A stretch of 64,000 nt of DNA from Diphasiastrum complanatum. Its lineage: Eukaryota > Streptophyta > Lycopodiopsida > Lycopodiales > Lycopodiaceae. Made by a program: the position numbers and the translations under genes. Of the stretch, positions 43,504 to 55,779 are shown piece after piece (within the stretch, counting starts at the first letter, position 1; each line of letters starts with the position of its first letter). Location of the stretch: assembly GCA_029204225.1 (NCBI GenBank), contig CM055099.1, positions 55,343,173 to 55,407,172 on the forward strand, in the 5' to 3' direction. The notes under the pieces were generated by a model. It was not told the DNA's origin. It worked only from the letters and a program-made list of their open reading frames with translations, and made no database searches.

Positions 43504-45447
43504 TCATTCATAGATCAGCATGCAGCCCAAATGAACGTTCAGTAGTTTCTACAGCTACCTACACTTAAAACGGACTGAATCAGAGCCTGCATTTTACTAA
43601 CACTAAGCTACACGTGCATAAGTTGACAAAACAAGAATCAAGAACTAATCTACAACATTTTAGGAGTCCAAGAATCAAGAAACCAACCAGTCTTTTGATT
43701 TTTGGACACCCCAAGAACATCAAGAACTGGAATGTCAGAGAATATGCAAGATTTAGACCACAAATCCTAGTTTACCTGAATGCTGGCCACAAACAAGGAA
43801 ACCCACTCTACGAAAGCAGCAAATCTAATCCACTCTACAGTCCACAACCACACACAAAAGGAAGGAAGGGCAAGATCATGAATGCATCACTCAAGAAACA
43901 AGCATGATCAAGGAGCTTAATGGATGCACCAAACTCGTGAACTCTCTTCTCATTTCAGCATGGAGTTAATACAATTCACAAGAAGCTCCTCTACACAAAG
44001 AGGGAGTCTCTTAAATATGCAAGAGTTGGTTCCTACGTTAATCCACAAACAAGGAAACCCACTAATCCACTCTACGAAAGCAGCAAATCTAATCCACTCT
44101 ACAGTCCACAACCACACACAAAAGGACGGAAGAGCAAGATCATGAATGCATCACTCAAGAAACAAACATGATCAAGGAGCTCAATGGATGCACCAAACTC
44201 GTGAACTCTCTTCTCATTTCAGCATGGAGGTGATACAATTCACAAAAAGCTCCTCTACACACAAAGGGAGTCTCTTAAATAAGCAAGAGAGCTTCTTAGG
44301 TGGCATCCTAGTGGAATTTCCACATTTCACAAATTACAAATGGAATAATGCTCTCCACTAGAGGTCACCATCAAAAAGTGGCTCACTCTACTTTCTGTAA
44401 GAGGGGTCTACTTGCATTTATTACATTTGCCTAGAAATACTAGTTCCTACATGGTCATTCCATCTTCTAGGATTCACCATGAGACTTACACAGTTCTTAC
44501 TTGTCATTACTAACTAGTATTCCTCGGCTCTCTGTCTTCATTAGTCTCGTCTTCTCAGAGACCTCCTCGGTCTAAGGTGAGAGGTGCTGTTGAGTTGCTC
44601 TGTCCGGGTATCTTGGGGATTCGATAGAATCAGCAAACAAACCCAAAAGAAACATAGATTTCAACAAAATCGAATCTCATATTGTCCTAGATATCCAATA
44701 TCTATTCCAGAATCGGTACAAAGAACTTTAATTCTTTTAACAAGTTAGAACTCTCTTGGTCGTTACTGTCATTATAGAGAAATACTCTATAACTAAAAAA
44801 AAATCCAAATTACTAGATTCCTGTATGGAACACCTTCTATTTGCATTACTTTGCAAGATCCAATTCCAATTGCAAAACAGAGATGGTTCCATAAATGGAT
44901 TATCAGCCTTGCCACTACTTTTTTCTTAGAATCCTCGAATTCTCAAAATTCTAATTCACACTTGGGAAAAGGAATCCAAATTCCCAGAGGCAGTCTTCTT
45001 AAATAATTCCCAATTTTATTATCACTTGCAATTAGTTAGGAATTGAATGTAAATTAAATAACCGGATCATTAAGACCAACAATCATCTACATATTAGACT
45101 TCCACTCTTTTCCCCCCTTCCAAAAATGGTTCAGGTTAACAAAACCCCAAATTTGTACTAGGAAAAAGTTCAACTTGGTATCACTAACTTTAGCACTATC
45201 AATTTGGTATCACTAACTTTAGCACACTTTTGATTTGTTCATTAAGTGCCGCACTTAATCCCTAGCAAATCCCCTTATACACCAGCATTGAACTGTTGTA
45301 CTAGATTTACATTATTCTTGGTCCTTATTGAGCCCCAGAACATAAATGCTCCTTAATTGACAGATTCACAAAATCTTCAACTAAAAGTGAAGGTTACAGT
45401 GATCGTAACAATCGATTGATTTCAACTTAGTAAGATCATTCACTTTA
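43504..45447. other. unit A, non-coding 3' part
   Basis: Matches 51706-53425. ORFs in it are short and not specially conserved. Holds the 256-bp tandem repeat and a short duplicate of TTGGTATCACTAACTTTAGC at about 45170-45230. Confidence 0.5.
43788..44299. repeat. 256-bp tandem duplication in unit A
   Basis: CACAAACAAGGAAACCCACT starts at 43788 and at 44044. Both units contain the GCATCACTCAAGAAACAA and CTCGTGAACTCTCTTCTC phrases. Unit B has one copy (about 51998-52250). Confidence 0.85.
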
Positions 45448-45864
45448 TATTGTCTTGTGTCCAAATATATATATATATATATATATATTATAAAAGCACA
45501 ATTCAAATCTTATAGATTCAAAATATGTCTAAGCATATTAACATGCTCCACTAACATAATTGTGTTCATAAAAATTTAGAATGCATTTCTTGAAATAATT
45601 ATCTTGTCTTGTCTCCAAAGAAAAATGTTCGCAAACAGATGGTTCAAAAGGTATTTCACATTTTGATCTCATGCCAATACTTGATTGTCCTTTCATTCAG
45701 ATTTATGAAGCCAATTAGAGCATTTGAAACCAATAAAATTTGAAAAAATTTGTAAGAAACATACGATTCTATTAAATCCACAAAAATGATGACAATGCCA
45801 AACTTTTCAACTGGAAAGAGATAAGTTGGAAATACCATGTTAGAATTAGAGATTAACTTGTTAG

Positions 45865-46250
45865 TATTACACAAGAATTGTGCATCAAATACAATGTCAT
45901 ACTTGCAAAGACCTGGAACCAATGCAAAACCAAAGTAGAGAAAATAAAGTGGAAATATAGAGATGACAAAGTAGCTTCATCTAGAATTGGATCCATTCCA
46001 TCAAAAAAATATTAGGCTGATATTGCAGAAAAATTCTCCGTCAAACATAGTGTCATATTTGCAAAGACTTGGAACCAATACAAAATCAAAGTTGAGAAAA
46101 TAAAATGAGAAATTTTCCAAAAATACAGAGATCCTTGGTGCCATGGATGATGGAATTAGATCAAATGTTGATGACCAAACATACACATCAATTGAGGACA
46201 TCAAGCAAAATGTTAATCAAAAAAATACACAAAACCCTATTGATGAAGAG
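45865..46250 (+). pseudogene. Myb/SANT-like relic, unit B
   Basis: Same two repeats as in unit A (TWNQCKTKVEKIKWKYRD, then TWNQYKIKVEKIK), with the start of the first repeat deleted at about 45864. Confidence 0.45.
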
Positions 46251-46564
46251 AAAAAATAACAGTGTTTATCTTGAAAGAACATAGTTTGTATGGAGGATGT
46301 CCAGACATCCAAGCAAATTTAAACACAAGGCCATTAAAAAAACCACTACAAATCTAGCTAGAGCAAAGTACAAAATTTTGGTATAGGCACTACAAGAGGA
46401 CGGATGATTGCCAAGGCTTTTTTTGAGCGTTTCTTTGAAAGATAGTTTTTAAAATGAGTCACATAGGGAGCGGAATGCTCGAGCCTCGGGTTTGTTATTT
46501 GGCCTCAAAATAAGCCTCACAATCTCTACATTCTCTCCGTTCGCAGCTTGCGTACTCGTATTTT

Positions 46565-47390
46565 CGACTAATGGCTACACATAATCAAAGTTCAAGAGCA
46601 ACCATTGATGCAATTAATATTTGCAATGAAAGAAATTTAGAAGATCAATAGATGCCAAAAATATATCAAAAATATCAATGGATCTTGATGCATCCATCTG
46701 CAAAAGGCTCATTCGAAAAAAGAAAAAGATCGGATAACATATATAGAAGCTCTTGGAAAGGCAGAATGGACTTTAAAGTATCACCTGTCGGTCAATCCAT
46801 CATGAAAGTTTTAGTTCAGCATGCTTATCTTCACAATGAGTTCAACATTCATGATTTGAATCCAAATGATAGCAGAAAATGCAATTATAAATTTGCAGAT
46901 TTAATTTTTTTAGAGTTAGCATTTTCTTTAAATTATATTTTTCTTGAGATATTTTTGTTGGTTTTGCAGATTTGTATCTATCAAATTTCGTTGAATGGAA
47001 AACAGTTCAATCGATTGTAGGAATAATCGATGTCATGCATTCAAATATCGGTATTTTACAATATAAAGGTCGTTCTCCAAAATCACTTTTAGAGTCAGGA
47101 CTTTTTTATGATCACACCTATTTTCCTGATAAAAATGGTTTAGTTGGTAGATTAGAGCTATATCCTCTACCAAATGTTTCGAGTGAGGAATGGATTTCTC
47201 CTGATGCAGCAATTTCAAAAAGTTTTTTATCTAGGCTATATATTGATATTCAGAGTATATTAAAATGTAGCACTAGATCAAAGAATAATAGATTAAGTTG
47301 GTATCTACCTTTTACTTTTTCCATTGATTTTTTTTTTCAAATGCAATGTTCGGAGAACAAAAACAATGTTTATTTGTAAGGACTTGAGTG
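46565..47390 (+). pseudogene. unrecognised gene relic, unit B (truncated)
   Basis: Parallel to 40276-41098: the same start, the same stop after NLEDQ, and the open 135-codon stretch 46972-47379. It is cut off at 47397 by unrelated sequence, so the C-terminal part with the possible beta-grasp pattern is missing. Of about 11 base differences from unit A in the 135 codons, 10 change the amino acid. Confidence 0.5.
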
Positions 47391-47396
47391 CTGAAA

Positions 47397-48239
47397 TAAT
47401 ATTATGCGGGACTTTTAATGTTGCGGGGCCTAATAGTCAAGTTAGTGAATAAAGTAGGAGTTCCGACCAAAATTTAAATTCAAATTGGTTCCGTCCAATT
47501 TTTGAATGAGTTCCCTCCACTATTTGAATACATAGGTTTAGATTAGCCAGTAGGAATTGGGATGCCCATCTCCTCATTTCCTATATAAGTTTCAATTTCG
47601 AATCATTGTACATGTTTTATCTTCATTTCTAATACAAGCAGGTCTCTATCTCTTTTCCTCCATCTCTTATGTTTTTTTTGTTGTTGCTAATTGTTGGATT
47701 TGCTAATTCTTATGCTTTCTCGTGTATCTAATCAATTCTTGTCCTCTAAGAGGCTCATCCTCTTCTTCTAGGACAATATCAAATGGTGACTCCATCCTCA
47801 TTTTCCATATTGAGTAGTTTGTAGAATTTAACCTCTCACTAGATCCAAGAAAGAATCCACCAATGGTTTCCATCTCCCTAATGATTTGTACTAATGTCCT
47901 TGTTGACCCTCCCTAAGCTGTTTTCCAAAAAATTTCTCACTAGCAGTTCATTTGATATTCACAAAAACACAAGTGGCAAGATCCCCTTGATCTTGATTCA
48001 CAAGAACTTTTTAAGAAGGATTCTACAAAACAATGTTCAGGAAAATTGGTTTTGATTTGAACCTAGAAACTCACAAAGGCTTCACTTGTCTTGATTATCT
48101 CAAATTTGACTTCTAGCCCACTCAGTGGACTTCTAGACACAGTTCTTACACTCCCACACAAAGATGAAATGAAGATTAGATGAAAATCTATCAAGACTTA
48201 TCAAATCAAGTGAATATTGACTATTTTTGGACAATAAAG
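47397..48239 (-). mobile_element. LTR-like and copia gag debris replacing part of unit B
   Basis: Present only in unit B. 47720-47900 on the - strand reads LNSTNYSIWKMRMES and DIVLEEEDEPLRG, a copia-type gag start. 47560-47660 holds a TATA-like CCTATATAAG and a TC-rich tract as in a plant LTR. Exact ends and target copies were not found. Confidence 0.5.
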
Positions 48240-49690
48240 ATATTGGAACATCCACCAAAATTGAAGATCCATAGATTATGAACTATGGAATGTTGTATTG
48301 TGTAATACAATTTTTTGTATACATCATTTTTGAAAATATATGAACCACTTTTTCTATGGGGCTCTTTCATTTCTATGATCTCCATTTCCATGGTGCAAAA
48401 CACAATGTAATTGCAACTGGATAATATGAGTTTTTGATAACAAGATTCATTGTCTCCTGCAGGAAATGCATTATCTCGATTGGGGAGATCTTCAGTCACT
48501 TGAACTCCAGTGACCACTACAATAAGATATCGAATCGCCGCTTGCCCTTGTTGAAGTCTCGTATATATCGGTTGTATTTTTGGTCTTCATTGCCTTGGTC
48601 TGTGTTGTCCTTGTCTTGGCAAATTTGGATATGTTCAGATGACGATCTGATCAAAGCTTTGTGCAACAAATCTAATTGAACTAATGTCGCATGTTTGGAT
48701 TGGTTGTGGCAAAGAATCGATCAAATCATCATTCTAATCTTATCCAAAAAAAACCACGGTAAAGGCAAAGTAGACCAAGGCTATGAAAAACAAAATATGT
48801 CAAAAAACCGTAGAAATTGAAGATGAATGAATCATAACTTGAATTAATAACAGTAAAACAAACAAGTAAGAACAACCATAGAAAACTGTAAATATATCTC
48901 TATTAAAATTTTCTGTACATGTGTCTCATCCACATCAAGAGAGACGAATTTTTTTATCAATATCGACTATCTATCATCTCTAGATCCATTTCTCCAATTG
49001 GAAGCAACTTGGGTGGAGAACACTCTGCCACTACAACTGGATAAGAATTTTTCATCACAAGCTTTATGGTCTCCTACCTAAAGTGCATTATCTCCATTGG
49101 GGAGACCTTCGGGCATTTAAACTGAAAAAAATATAAACACAATTAAATGTTTTTAATCAAAGATTAGTTATTAGGAATTTGATTATGAAAAAAAAATAAA
49201 AATACAATTAAATCTCATTAATCGAAGATTATCTCTTCCAGATTAGGAAGTCCATCATGTAGTGCAAGCCAATTGAAAAAATGTTTGGCATTTCATATCG
49301 TATACCAAGCACAACTTACAAAATCAATCTGCTGGAAGGACTGCAATATCAAAATTTTAACATTATGAGATATCGGATCAACGCGTAGGATCTTATAGTA
49401 AAAATCTACAATGGAAACAAGTGCGCGTCAAACCGATATTCAAAAAATATTGTTTGAATATCGGATCAGCACACACGATTTGAAAAGAAACCAAACAATA
49501 ACTACATGGGCTTGTCGAACCGATATTGATAAATCTTTATCTCTGCATCAACATTTTTCAGCTTTAGTATATGCTATTGCATTTGGTACTAGAAAAAGTT
49601 CCAGTAGTTTATGGATATGGCTCCTGGCAATTTTGCGTGTGTGTGTAATAGAATTCATCGTTAAGCAAATTGGATTACGCACGCAAATAG
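48240..49690 (-). pseudogene. Ulp1-like relic, unit B (5' part lost)
   Basis: Collinear with 41580-43000 but missing the exon with LPYIA and the HWSL motif, since the copia insertion starts at about 49692. What remains is the MNSI...KIARSHIQ block on the - strand near 49670-49560, and the downstream C-terminal pieces. Confidence 0.45.
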
Positions 49691-49759
49691 ACATCTTGTA
49701 ACTTGTCTGATGGATCTCTGTATGTGAGGTTTCAGAATCAGAAGATTATTGGTCTTCTG

Positions 49760-50720
49760 TAGCTTCCGAATATTCTTGAGCCAGGGTGGTCTCTTCTTCT
49801 ACCTAGGTAAAGCCTTCTATTTCATGACCTTCATTGATGATATGTCACATAAGACGAGATCTACTTCTTGAAGAAGAAATCAGATGCATTTGACAATTTC
49901 AAGAGCTTCAAAGCATTGGTCAAAAATTAGACAGGTAGGAAGATCAAAGTCCCAAGGTCAGATAGTGGAGGTGAGTACAAGTCTAATGACTTTAATGATC
50001 TTTGTGATCAATGTGGGATTAAAAGACAATTTACGCAAGCTCATACTCCTGCTCTCAATGGTGTAGCTGAGCGCAAGAATCGTACAATTGTGGAAAGTGC
50101 CAGATCTATGCTAGCTGAGATGAAGCTACCAAAAGATCATGCAGTACGACAGTCTATCTTCAAAATAGAAGTCTTACCATTGCCATACCAAAGATAACAC
50201 TTGAGGAAGCATTCACGAAGAAGAAGCCAAAGGTAAATCACTTGCGAATCTTTGGATGTAAGGCCTTTGTACACATTCCTAAGGAAGAGAGACGTAAACT
50301 TGATGTGAAAGCTATCAAGTGTATATTCCTAGGGTATGATGAACATGTGAAGGGCTATAGATGTTTTGATCCAATGGAAAACAAAATCCATGTAAGCCGT
50401 GATGTTATCTTTGATGAATCCAAGATGTATGAAGATGAGGATGCTGAGAAGATAGATGCATCCAGTGGGAAAGATGGTATAGTGAGGATACCTCCTGATG
50501 ATGATCCATTCATTGACCTTCCAAGTGATGAACATGATGATACATCTCAAGATACTACCACTCAACCCCAAGAAACAGGTTGGAGAGGTAGAGACAAACC
50601 TTTTGGTGCAAGAAGGATTGAAGTTGTAGGTGACAAACGCAAGGGATGCGGTTGCGATGATGTGGCGATGGAAGGCGAGCACAATGGTATGTGGTTGCGA
50701 TGTTATGATGCTGTACGGTG
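49760..50720 (+). pseudogene. copia integrase core and linker relic
   Basis: Readable: SDAFDNFKSFKALV, RKIKVPRSDSGGEY, DLCDQCGIKRQFTQAHTPAL, NGVAERKNRTIVESARSMLA, then frame breaks, then an open 159-codon stretch (50242-50721) with LRIFGCKAFVHIPKEERRKL, KCIFLGYDEHVKGYR and VSRDVIFDES. This is the copia integrase order: D..GEY, H.P..NG..ER, FGC.AFVH, FLGY, SRDV.FDE. It stops abruptly at about 50620-50640, and no RT follows. Confidence 0.9.
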
Positions 50721-50880
50721 ATTGCAAGGGTTCGATGAAATGCGATGGTTGCAAAGTGATACGGTGTGAGGGTGGCTGTTGCGATGGAGTGTGGAAGGTA
50801 TGTTGAATGAGACGGTATGCGGTCAGATTTGGAGGTGAGGAAGTCCTTCTGTGCAAAACGGATAAAATCGCATTGGTTCA
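50640..50880. repeat. degenerate GCGATG-rich region
   Basis: Several GCGATG or TTGCGATG phrases (50651, 50695, 50738, 50779) at irregular spacing, perhaps an older part of the adjacent 24-bp array. Confidence 0.45.
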
Positions 50881-51190
50881 GATTTGAAGCGGATCCCGTC
50901 GGTTGAGATATGAGCAAAGTTCGTCGGTTGAGATTTCAGAGATGACGCCAGTTGAGAATTGACAAAGGCCTTCGGTTGAGATTTGACACAGGTCTCCGGT
51001 TGAGATGAAAGGTAGTGCATCGGTTGAGATCTTACAGATTGGCTCCGGTTGAGATGGGAGGCGGTGTGTGTCGATTGAGATATGATAGATTACTCCGGTT
51101 GAGATGGGAGTCAATGCATCGGTTGAGATCTGAACGAGCACTCCGGTTGAGATCTAAGCTGGTGCTTCGTTTGAGATTTTGGTTGGGATC
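50880..51190. repeat. 24-bp minisatellite with CGGTTGAGAT core
   Basis: Twelve cores starting near 50901, 50926, 50950, 50974, 50998, 51022, 51047, 51073, 51097, 51121, 51145 and 51169. Most spacings are exactly 24 bp. The core (CGGTTGAGAT) is kept and the other 14 bases vary. Because 24 is a multiple of 3, the - strand has an open frame (51141-50878) with an eight-residue repeat around ISTD or ISTG. There is no evidence that it is translated. Confidence 0.9.
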
Positions 51191-51705
51191 CGGTGTTTTG
51201 AAGCATGAGAAAACTGGAGCGGAAGCTTGGATAGAAGGGAATCCAGGTCTGCTTGGGTGTTTGGTAACAATGGGTTTGCGAGTCTATCAGCCCGTGGGTT
51301 TGGGCAATGATGCAGCCATTTACGTGGCTCTGGCCAGTTTGTAGAAACTGAGAGGTGTTGAAAGATGGGGAGTTTGTGTGCAGGGATCTGAACGTGGACA
51401 ATGTTGCCGTTCTTCTGTATGTAGAATGCGGTGGAGTTCAAGTAGTAGCGGAGCCAAATGTTGATAGTTTCTACACTCTAGAATCTGTTTACAAATTTTT
51501 TCTTGTTTCTTGTTTACAAGAATTGTTTTCTACCTGTTTAGAGGCTTTTTGACATTTTCTTGAATGTTAGCTTCTTAGTTCAATGCCGAAACCAGACAGA
51601 AGGGACTGATATCGATGTAGTAAATCTCCTTGTCCTGCCTGTCAGAGGACTACTCAGGATCGTCTCTCTTAAACGCACTTACATTCTACATAGATGCAAG
51701 CCAAG
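51191..51705. other. copia-associated sequence, possible LTR piece
   Basis: From about 51459 (TGTTGATAGTTTC) the sequence has LTR-like character, but neither ends nor target duplications could be fixed. Returns to A/B homology at about 51690-51706. Confidence 0.35.
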
Positions 51706-53425
51706 AACGCTCATTCACAAATCAGCATGCAGCCCAAATGAATGTTCAGTAGTTTCTACAACTACCTAAAATGGACTGAATCAGAGCCTGCATTTTACTA
51801 ACACTGAGCTACACGTGCATAAATTGACAAAACAAGAATCAAAAACTAATCTACAACATTTTAGGAGTCCAAGAATCAAGAAACCAACCAGCCTTTTGAT
51901 TCTTGGACACCCCAAGAACATCAAGAACTATAATGGCAGAGAATATGCAAGATTTACACCACAGATCCTAGTTTACCTGAATGTTGGTTCCTACGTTAAT
52001 CCACAAACAAGGAAAGAAACTAATTCACTCTACGAAAGCAGCAAATCTAATCCACTCTACAATCCACAACCACACACAAAAGGAGGGAAGAGCAAGATCA
52101 TGAATGCATCACTCAAGAAACAAGCATGATCAAGGAGCTCAATGGATGCACCAAACTTGTGAACTCTCTTCTCATTTCAGCATGGAGGTGATACAATTCA
52201 CAAAAAGCTCCTCTACACACAAAGGGAGTCTCTTAAATAAGCAAGAGAGCTTCTTAGGTGGCATCCTAGTGGAATTTCCACATTTCACAAATTACAAGTG
52301 GAATAATGCTCTCCACTAGAGGTCACCATCAAGAAGTGGCTCACTCTACTTTCTGTAAGAGGGGTCTACTTGCATTTATTACATTTGCCTAGAAATACTA
52401 GTTCCTACATGGTCATTCCATCTTCCAGGATTCACCATGAGGCTTACACAGTTTTTACTTGTCATTACTAACTAGTATTCCTCGGCTCTCATACTCGGCT
52501 CTCTATCTTCATTAGTCTCGTCTTCTCAGAGACCTCCTCGGTCTAAGGTGAGAGGTGCTGTTGAGTTGCTCTGTCCGGGTATCTTGGGGATTCGATAGAA
52601 TCAGCCAACAAACCCAAAAGAAACATAGATTTCAACAAAATCGAATCTCATATTGTCCTAGATATCCAATATCTATTCCAGAATCGGTACAAAGAACTTT
52701 AATTCTTTTAACAAGTTAGAACTCTCTTGGTCGTTACTATCATTATAGAGAAATACTCTATAACTAAAAAAAAATCCAAATTACTAGATTCCTGTATGGA
52801 ACACCTTCTATTTGCATTACTTTGCAAGATCCAATTCCAATTGCAAAACAGAGATGGTTCCATAAATGGATTATCAACCTTGCCACTACTTTTTTCTTAG
52901 AATCCTCGAATTCTCAAAATTCTAATTCACACTTGGGAAAAGGAATCCAAATTCCCAGAGGCAGTCTTCTTAAATAATTCCCAATTTTATTATCACTTGC
53001 AATTAGTTATACTTCAGGAATTGAATGTAAATTAAATAGCCGGATCATTAAGACCAACAATCATCTACATATTAGACTTCCACTCTTTTCCCCCCTTCAA
53101 AAAATGGTTCAGGTTAACAAAACCCCAAATTTGTAATAGGAAAAAGTTCAATTTGTTATCACTAACTTTAGCACTATCAATTTGGTATCACTAACTTTAG
53201 CACACTTTTGATTTGTTCATTAAGTGCCGCACTTAATCCCTAGCAAATCCCCTTATAGACCAGCATTGAACTGTTGTACTATATTTACATTATTCTTGGT
53301 CCTTATTGAGCCCCAGAACAGAAATGCTCCTTAATTGACAGATTCACAAAATCTTCAACTAAAAGTGAAAGTTACATTGATCTTAACAATCGACTGATTT
53401 AAACTCAATAAGATCATTCACTTTA
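51706..53425. other. unit B, non-coding 3' part
   Basis: Matches 43497-45447, with one copy of the 256-bp block and a short insertion around 52485. No gene. Confidence 0.5.
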
Positions 53426-55256
53426 TAAGTCATTTATGTTTGATCAATAACCAAAGAATTGGAACAAATCGAAAATGTCCATGGTTTCTTCAAATTTTAC
53501 ATAAACTGGGATTTTCAAATTCCATTCAATATGGACCTAAACTATGAAAATCGACCGAACATCGACTTGACAGTTTCACAATTACCATATCATATTAAAA
53601 GGATTTTGAAACATCCATCATGCATCCTATATGACATGTAGTGATTTCAAAAAAATCAATTTTTACGTAAATTGCCAAGAAACTGGAAAATTAGCACTCG
53701 GATTCACAAAATCAGTTCGAAATGGACGAACTGTGAAAATCGCTTAAAATGATCAATTTATCAAATTCACAGGCACTGTCACATATCAAAACTCGACACG
53801 CATTGATTTTTTTTCGAAAAAACAAAAAAATTCTCCTAATTAGCCTAGCCACTAGGAAATTTGCTTTTTGATCTAGAATTGTCAAAAATAGCTTCATGCA
53901 AGAAATCTTCTGATCATTCTACTGATTATGCATGCAACATGCATCCATGTATGCATACAGATCTATCCATACATTTTCATCAACAGACAAGCACTACACT
54001 GAGTTACAAGCATGCATGCATCATAACATTTCAAAAATTTTGCAAATTTTATTTCAAAAATTACCAAACTTTCGACAGCCATAACTTTCTCTATAGGACA
54101 CCAAATGGTCGCTATAAAGCATCGTACGAAGGGAGATGGGTCTACAAGGCACTTGCCACATCACCTTGCCACCTAGGCTTCACACGTGCGAGCGATAAAT
54201 GCATGAAAAACAGGTAGGAGGGCGCACTTTTGTGGAGAGTAATCATCAAAAATTCAACTCCAGCACAAAAAGCCTTGGATCAAAGGTTACAAACACTCTA
54301 CTAAGGTTCATTAGAGAGGCATAGAAGGTTCTAACAGGTCCAGCAAGCAATCATAAGCTCAGATAATACAAAAAATGCATTTTTGGCCTCCTTCAACAAG
54401 CAAAACCTCAACATAATGGTGTCTAGTGCTCACCTATCCAAATTGGATGCATGATTGCTAGAAACAGATGCAATCCATCATATCTTTAAGCTTGTAACGA
54501 GAACCAACAGGTTCAAACCCCAATTGAGAGGTATTCATGCTCAAAAATCATCAAAAATACACTAATTTTTGGTGTTTTGAGCCCCCTAATGGTGTCTAAT
54601 CCCATCCAAACATCATGACAACTCATGGACAGCTTCATTACATCTCTAAAAACGTTCAAACCAAGTCTTAGCTGAGAATTTTGAGATCTACCCCAAAATT
54701 AGTCCAAAAAACGTCAAAAAACCTTGGTTTTTGACCAATTTTGACCAAAATTTGTGGGAAAAATCCAAAATTCGTGCAATCAGATCCAAATCCCTGTAAA
54801 CACATTGCATTCAAGCACCAGAAGTTTTGATTGTAATCAAACATGGTCTCTATAGCCCATTTATGGTCCAAAAACCCCAATTTTTGGTCCAAAATCACTA
54901 TCTAATCCACCTTTTGAGTATTCCAACATCATGCAATCATTAGATCCAATCAATAATGACTGTAAAATAACAAGTACAATCTGGAAAATGTACTACACCA
55001 GTACTATAATCAATTTCAAGCAAAAAACTTCAATTCTAGGAGAAGATTTACTAAAACCATAAAAAAACCTTTGATTTCCACCAAAAACTATGGAGAAACC
55101 CCATAATTATGATCTTTAGGCTGAAAGTACACCAAATTCAGAGAAGCCACCTACTTGGAGATCGATTTCACCACCTAGAAGTAACATGCAAGGAGAATCC
55201 ACAAAAACTGAGAAAATACAAGAAGTAGTTTCACCTTCTGATTGATGCAAATTCAT
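53426..55256 (-). other. retroelement leader-like region, no gene found
   Basis: Lies downstream, on the - strand, of a PBS at 55257-55269, so it should be the 5' internal part of a retroelement. No gag frame is readable. AT-rich with many CAAAA/TTTTG runs. Confidence 0.4.
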
Positions 55257-55269
55257 GGCTCTGATACCA
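55257..55269 (-). promoter_or_regulatory. primer-binding site next to a G2-type LTR end
   Basis: On the - strand TGGTATCAGAGCC, one base after the LTR end CCTTACA. Shows that G2-type LTRs use an initiator-Met tRNA primer. Confidence 0.8.
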
Positions 55270-55270
55270 C

Positions 55271-55372
55271 TGTAAGGATCACCAAATGAAAATCTGACTA
55301 GAACCTATTGCAAAACAACCAAAAGAACACATGTGGAGCAAAACCACCCAACCAAATCTAGATCCCTCCTGG
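55271..55372 (-). repeat. G2-type LTR fragment (3' end of a 5' LTR)
   Basis: TGTAAGGATCACCAAATG and the next 85 bases match 33429-33530 and 7756-7660 (reverse). Homology breaks at about 55372. Confidence 0.75.
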
Positions 55373-55779
55373 ACATAGTTCATTGTATGTGGACTAGTCA
55401 AGCTAGAAAGCATAATCTTGATAATCATCATTGTTTCACATCTTATGATCTTGATCTCCATGATCCTTATGAGGCTTGGAAGCCTCAGATTTCTCTATTT
55501 ATGGTGCATCCATCATGCAAGTGGAACTTTCAAAGCAAAGATCATCATCAAGCATGGAGGAAGCCCGTGATAATAGTGACATATTGGTGGAGCACTCTTC
55601 AAAGGCATTGGCAAGAGATCTCTACCAAATAGATCTTATCATGGATATGGTGAGGGTGCTGCTATGATGAATCCCTTGGCTGATCTTCACTTTTTATGCA
55701 TACCAAAGGATCCACTCAAAAAGATTTACAAACTTCTCAAGTGATCTAGTACCTTTCCAGGCTACTTTTTGAGGAGGAG
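55373..55779 (+). other. 3' internal tail of an unidentified LTR element with PPT
   Basis: Ends TTTTTGAGGAGGAG directly before an LTR start, which is a polypurine tract. Open stretches (55476-55667) are Ser-rich (KQRSSSSMEEARDNS) with no known domain. Confidence 0.5.

Larger units (their letters stand above)
39097..45447 (+). repeat. large direct tandem duplication, unit A
   Basis: Starts at TATTGTCTTGTGTCCAA and ends at GATCATTCACTTTA; the same two edges bound unit B (45448-53425). Contents: Myb/SANT-like relic (+), unknown multi-exon relic (+), Ulp1-like relic (-), and about 1.9 kb of non-coding sequence. Unit A has a local 256-bp tandem duplication that unit B lacks. Confidence 0.85.
45448..53425 (+). 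repeat. large direct tandem duplication, unit B
   Basis: Second copy of unit A. Compared with A it has 47397-48239 in place of 41098-41578, and 49692-51700 (copia integrase plus minisatellite) in place of about 43000-43495. Outside these blocks it is nearly collinear. Confidence 0.85.

Noticed and set aside
50880-51190. Repeat-spacer pattern resembling a CRISPR array
   Set aside because: The 10-12 bp core is too short, spacers are about 14 bp and related to each other, no cas genes exist and the context is plant DNA. It is a minisatellite.
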